Below are positions 31,663 to 33,878 of a DNA stretch of 33,878 nucleotides, piece after piece. Under the pieces are notes generated by a model. That model saw only the letters and a list, made by a program, of their open reading frames with translations, searched no databases and was not told where the DNA came from. Source of the stretch: Flavobacteriales bacterium (GTDB taxonomy: Bacteria > Bacteroidota > Bacteroidia > Flavobacteriales_D > Crocinitomicaceae); assembly GCA_947453795.1 (NCBI GenBank), contig CANGIC010000008.1, positions 1-33,878 on the forward strand, in the 5' to 3' direction. The first letter of the stretch is position 1; each line of letters begins with the position of its first letter. The position numbers and the translations under genes were made by a program.

Positions 31663-32836
31663 GCCCTGTTATCCGCCCATTGACGGTGGTTCAATTGCAT
31701 CCTACAACCTTTATCAGGGTCTCGTTGCGAATGGGCATAATGTGCATGTTTTGGCCATGAATACCTACAAACAGCACTGCGACATCGCACAGGTTCCAAT
31801 AGATTTTCGTGAAAAGTCAAGCTATACGCTTGTTGACGTAGATATTCGCGTGAAGGTGCTACCTGCACTTTTCAATTTATTTTCAACGCGCTCTTACAAC
31901 ATGGAGCGATTTCATTCAAAAGATTTTAGCGCAGCACTTGCAAAGATTTTAGCGGAAAATAAGTTTGATATTATTTTGTTGGAAACGCTATATACTGCGC
32001 CTTATATTGGTTTATTGCGGGAAAAGTCTGAAGCAAAAATTGTGTTGAGGGCACATAATGTGGAATACAAGATTTGGGAGAATCTGTCCCGAAATGAAAG
32101 GAACCCATGTAAAAAGTGGTATTTATCCTTGTTGACGCGTAGGTTGAAACGCTATGAAACAAATGCCTTGCACCAAGTTGAGCTCATTGCATCTATCAGT
32201 GAAGAGGACAATAAGATTTTCAAGAAGGACGGATGTACGACCCCTATGATGTACCTCCCCTTCGGAATTGACATGAATCACGAAGAATTCAAGACCTATG
32301 AGGTGTTAGATGAACGTCAAATTGTACTCTTTCATTTGGGATCTATGGATTGGCTACCACACCAAGAAGCCATGCGTTGGTTTTTGGAAAAGGTATGGCC
32401 CAAAGTTTCAACGAATCATCCTCAGCTTCATTTATTTCTTGCCGGTTCATATATGCCCGATTGGATAAGTAAGGGACAATTTCCAAATGTTACCGTTACA
32501 AAAGGATATGTCGAAGGAAGTGTTTTTATGCGCCATAAGCCCATTATGATTGTACCTTCATTTTCGGGTAGCGGCATACGCATTAAAATTGCAGAAGGCA
32601 TGGCCAAAGGAAAAGTGATCTTAACCACGACAAATGGTGCGATGGGCATTCCTGCTGTGCATGGCGAAAATATTTTCATTTCAGACAATTATGAGGAGTG
32701 GGTGAGGATCATTGATTGTTGTGTAAATGAGGTAGAAATGCTTCGGCAGATTTCAGCCAATGCGCGTTCCTTTGCCCAAAAAGAATACGATTATGTTTTG
32801 TCAGCACACAAATTTATTGAGGTGATGACGAATTGA
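31637..32836 (+). CDS. Family 4 glycosyltransferase
   Basis: A GT-B fold glycosyltransferase of about 400 residues. The N-terminus NILQICHKPCYPPIDGGSIA is the acceptor-side opening of family 4 enzymes (glycine-rich loop), with VLRAHNVEYKIWENL and PFGID (sugar-nucleotide linker), then IVLFHLGSMDWLPHQEAMRW and the donor-site GSGIRIKIAEGMAKGKVIL, whose glutamate lies in IAEGMA. The preferred start is the GTG at 31637 (read as Met before NILQICHK), because the frame is open further upstream to 31580 but that extension lies in another frame of the fusion gene. The overlap with the fusion gene is 26 bp, implying coupled translation. It probably transfers a sugar derived from the upstream epimerase product; donor and acceptor are unknown. 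Confidence 0.88.
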   Translation: MNILQICHKPCYPPIDGGSIASYNLYQGLVANGHNVHVLAMNTYKQHCDIAQVPIDFREKSSYTLVDVDIRVKVLPALFNLFSTRSYNMERFHSKDFSAALAKILAENKFDIILLETLYTAPYIGLLREKSEAKIVLRAHNVEYKIWENLSRNERNPCKKWYLSLLTRRLKRYETNALHQVELIASISEEDNKIFKKDGCTTPMMYLPFGIDMNHEEFKTYEVLDERQIVLFHLGSMDWLPHQEAMRWFLEKVWPKVSTNHPQLHLFLAGSYMPDWISKGQFPNVTVTKGYVEGSVFMRHKPIMIVPSFSGSGIRIKIAEGMAKGKVILTTTNGAMGIPAVHGENIFISDNYEEWVRIIDCCVNEVEMLRQISANARSFAQKEYDYVLSAHKFIEVMTN

Positions 32837-32869
32837 TCAGAATGGCACAATCAAAAATAAAAGTGTGAA

Positions 32870-33325
32870 ATGAAAAAAGTAAATGATATGAAACTGAAAT
32901 GGTCAATGAACATAGGATTATTTTTCATGTTCCTCCTCATTTCTTCAGCTTCCAAAGCCGACACCATTGATGTGTGGCATGTCTATTACAATCAGCACTT
33001 GATTCAGGATTTTAATGCGTATTCAGCGAATGAAATTGTTTTAAAATTGGATAGCATTCAACCAGGAGATTCAATTACGCTAAGATATTACCGGGATACC
33101 CCATGTTACGATTGTGCTTCCTTTTTAACCCTTGAAAATGAGAAACATTACATTTTCTTTGAGCGTTCGAATCGTGGAACAGGTGCTCCAATTTCTTTTT
33201 CTGTTGATCAATTACGAGCCATTAAAAATAAAGGATATTTCAGGCCTTTTTTGGTGTTCTATTACGAAGGTAAATTAGAACGCCGATCCGATAAAATTAG
33301 GTTGTTTCGGATTCGGTTGGAGTGA
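32870..33325 (+). CDS. Small secreted hypothetical protein
   Basis: A 151-residue protein with an N-terminal signal peptide (hydrophobic core SMNIGLFFMFLLISSASKA). A start at 32870 gives a 7-residue longer form; an in-frame ATG at 32888 (MKLKWSMNIG) is also possible. The mature part shows IVLKLDSIQPGDSITLRYYR, a pair of cysteines CYDC (possible disulfide), and a strand-rich C-terminus KGYFRPFLVFYYEGKLERRS with KIRLFRIRLE. No family is recognised. It follows the glycosyltransferase by 33 bp and may be co-transcribed; a repeat island begins 9 bp after its stop codon. Confidence 0.65.
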   Translation: MKKVNDMKLKWSMNIGLFFMFLLISSASKADTIDVWHVYYNQHLIQDFNAYSANEIVLKLDSIQPGDSITLRYYRDTPCYDCASFLTLENEKHYIFFERSNRGTGAPISFSVDQLRAIKNKGYFRPFLVFYYEGKLERRSDKIRLFRIRLE

Positions 33326-33334
33326 TTCCTAATG

Positions 33335-33367
33335 AGTTACGAGTTATGAATTACGAGTTACGAATTT
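33335..33367 (+). repeat. Heptanucleotide tandem repeat (RRTTACG), about 4.7 units
   Basis: Units AGTTACG, AGTTATG, AATTACG, AGTTACG and a partial AATTT. It starts 9 bp after the stop codon at 33323-33325, as the other two islands also begin next to a stop codon. Confidence 0.85.
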
Positions 33368-33375
33368 GAAGATTT

Positions 33376-33432
33376 GGTGGCTCCGCCGCAGAGGACATGT
33401 GAGGTGCGACAGCAGTCTCGAAGCCACGAATT
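33376..33432 (+). repeat. Dispersed intergenic repeat core (longer copy)
   Basis: This runs from GGTGGCTCCGCCGCAGAGGA to CTCGAAGCCACGAATT. It matches the core at 19071-19117 but carries an insertion including GGTGCGACAGCAGT, which is instead similar, in reverse orientation, to the core of the 84-bp repeats (17430-17459). It is therefore an intermediate that links the three islands. Confidence 0.75.
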
Positions 33433-33490
33433 ACCAAGAATGATCAAAATAATTAGTCACTAGTCGTTAACCTCTTGTTTTGATATCTCC

Positions 33491-33532
33491 CAGTCCTTTG
33501 TCCTTTGTCCTTCAGCGCAGCGGTCTATTGTC
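33491..33532 (+). repeat. TTTGTCC heptads with AGCGCAGCGG module
   Basis: Two to three TCCTTTG units (7 bp) are followed by CAGCGCAGCGG (33513-33523) and ATTGTC. The same module is at 17485-17531. The 295 bp between the genes at 33325 and 33621 hold repeats (33335-33532) and then the promoter of the next gene. Confidence 0.7.
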
Positions 33533-33573
33533 ATAAATCTATATAGCGTTGTTAATAAACAACCACCCCAACA

Positions 33574-33605
33574 TTTCCTTCGCTTAACGCATATAACTAA
33601 CTTTG
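33574..33605 (+). promoter_or_regulatory. Promoter of the Gfo/Idh/MocA gene (TTTC-N20-TAACTTTG)
   Basis: TAACTTTG (33598-33605) is a perfect TAnnTTTG box ending 15 bp before the start codon at 33621. TTTC (33574-33577), 20 bp upstream, is a -33 element with one mismatch. Confidence 0.65.
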
Positions 33606-33620
33606 TAAAAAAGCTTTGTA

Positions 33621-33878
33621 ATGCTCAAAATAGGTGTGCTTGGTGCCGGTCATCTTGGGAAGATACATATCCGTCTCCTAAAGGAACTCAGTGATGTGTT
33701 TGACTTGGTGGGTTTCGTGGATCAGTCCGATGAAAATGCCCAAAAGGTCATGGATGATTACGGTATTCCACGTTTCAACTCCATCCAGGAATTGATTGAA
33801 CAGGTGGATTGTATCGATGTCGTTACGCCAACATTGGCGCATTACGATTGTGCCGTTCAAGCCCTGCGCAACAGCCGA
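33621..33878 (+). CDS. Gfo/Idh/MocA family oxidoreductase (3' partial)
   Basis: The first 86 residues of an NAD(P)-dependent oxidoreductase, cut by the window end. The start MLKIGVLGAGHLGKIHIRLL is the Rossmann nucleotide-binding loop (GAGHLG at 8-13). It continues with FDLVGFVDQSDENAQKVMDD (acidic residue for the ribose) and VDCIDVVTPTLAHYDCAVQA, the typical family strand where P-T precedes the sugar-binding loop. Members oxidise or reduce sugars and inositols, often in surface sugar or LPS synthesis. It has its own promoter, so it is probably a separate transcription unit from the glycan cassette upstream. Confidence 0.9.
   Translation, partial: MLKIGVLGAGHLGKIHIRLLKELSDVFDLVGFVDQSDENAQKVMDDYGIPRFNSIQELIEQVDCIDVVTPTLAHYDCAVQALRNSR

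Overview
The window looks like a chromosomal segment of a Bacteroidota bacterium, most likely Flavobacteriales. This rests on several things seen here: two secreted proteins with C-terminal type IX secretion (T9SS) sorting domains, a PorX response regulator/PglZ protein, a TonB-dependent receptor with an N-terminal carboxypeptidase-regulatory-like domain, the order guaB - parvulin foldases - moxR, and promoters of the TTTG / TAnnTTTG type. A family such as Crocinitomicaceae (Fluviicola-like) is a guess from general impression only.

Layout. 1-5764: the end of a large PKD-repeat T9SS surface protein, a TonB-dependent receptor, then a cobalamin riboswitch with its own terminator in front of a secreted beta-propeller protein resembling BtuG (surface B12 binder), here carrying a T9SS tail. 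5784-9088: a TPMT-like methyltransferase whose start codon abuts a terminator, then an 886-residue membrane protein joining a zincin-like domain that has lost its zinc ligands to an alpha/beta hydrolase. 9089-16543 (minus strand): a small lipoprotein, a DUF2007 protein, MoxR ATPase, three overlapping parvulin/SurA-type envelope chaperones, and guaB. 16717-20434: a small secreted protein, a DUF2490 outer-membrane protein, a PepSY-like protein and an HD phosphohydrolase, interrupted by two islands of heptanucleotide and mosaic repeats. 20480-25569: porX, tsaE, ald, a sodium:solute symporter and a lone HsdR_N-type PD-(D/E)XK protein, tightly packed. 25577-27322: prfC and tRNA-His. 27415-33325: a DinB-like protein and a lipoprotein, then a translationally coupled cassette of SGNH hydrolase, a fused UDP-GlcNAc 2-epimerase/flavin monooxygenase-like enzyme, and a family 4 glycosyltransferase, followed by a small secreted protein. 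A third repeat island and the start of a Gfo/Idh/MocA oxidoreductase close the window.

How the parts fit. Much of the window serves the cell envelope: T9SS cargo, the T9SS regulator PorX, periplasmic folding factors, B12 capture and glycan synthesis. The most unusual items are the epimerase-flavoprotein fusion in its coupled cassette, the inactivated-zincin/hydrolase hybrid, the T9SS version of a BtuG-like protein behind a B12 riboswitch, and the three repeat islands, each of which begins within about 13 bp of, or overlaps, a stop codon.
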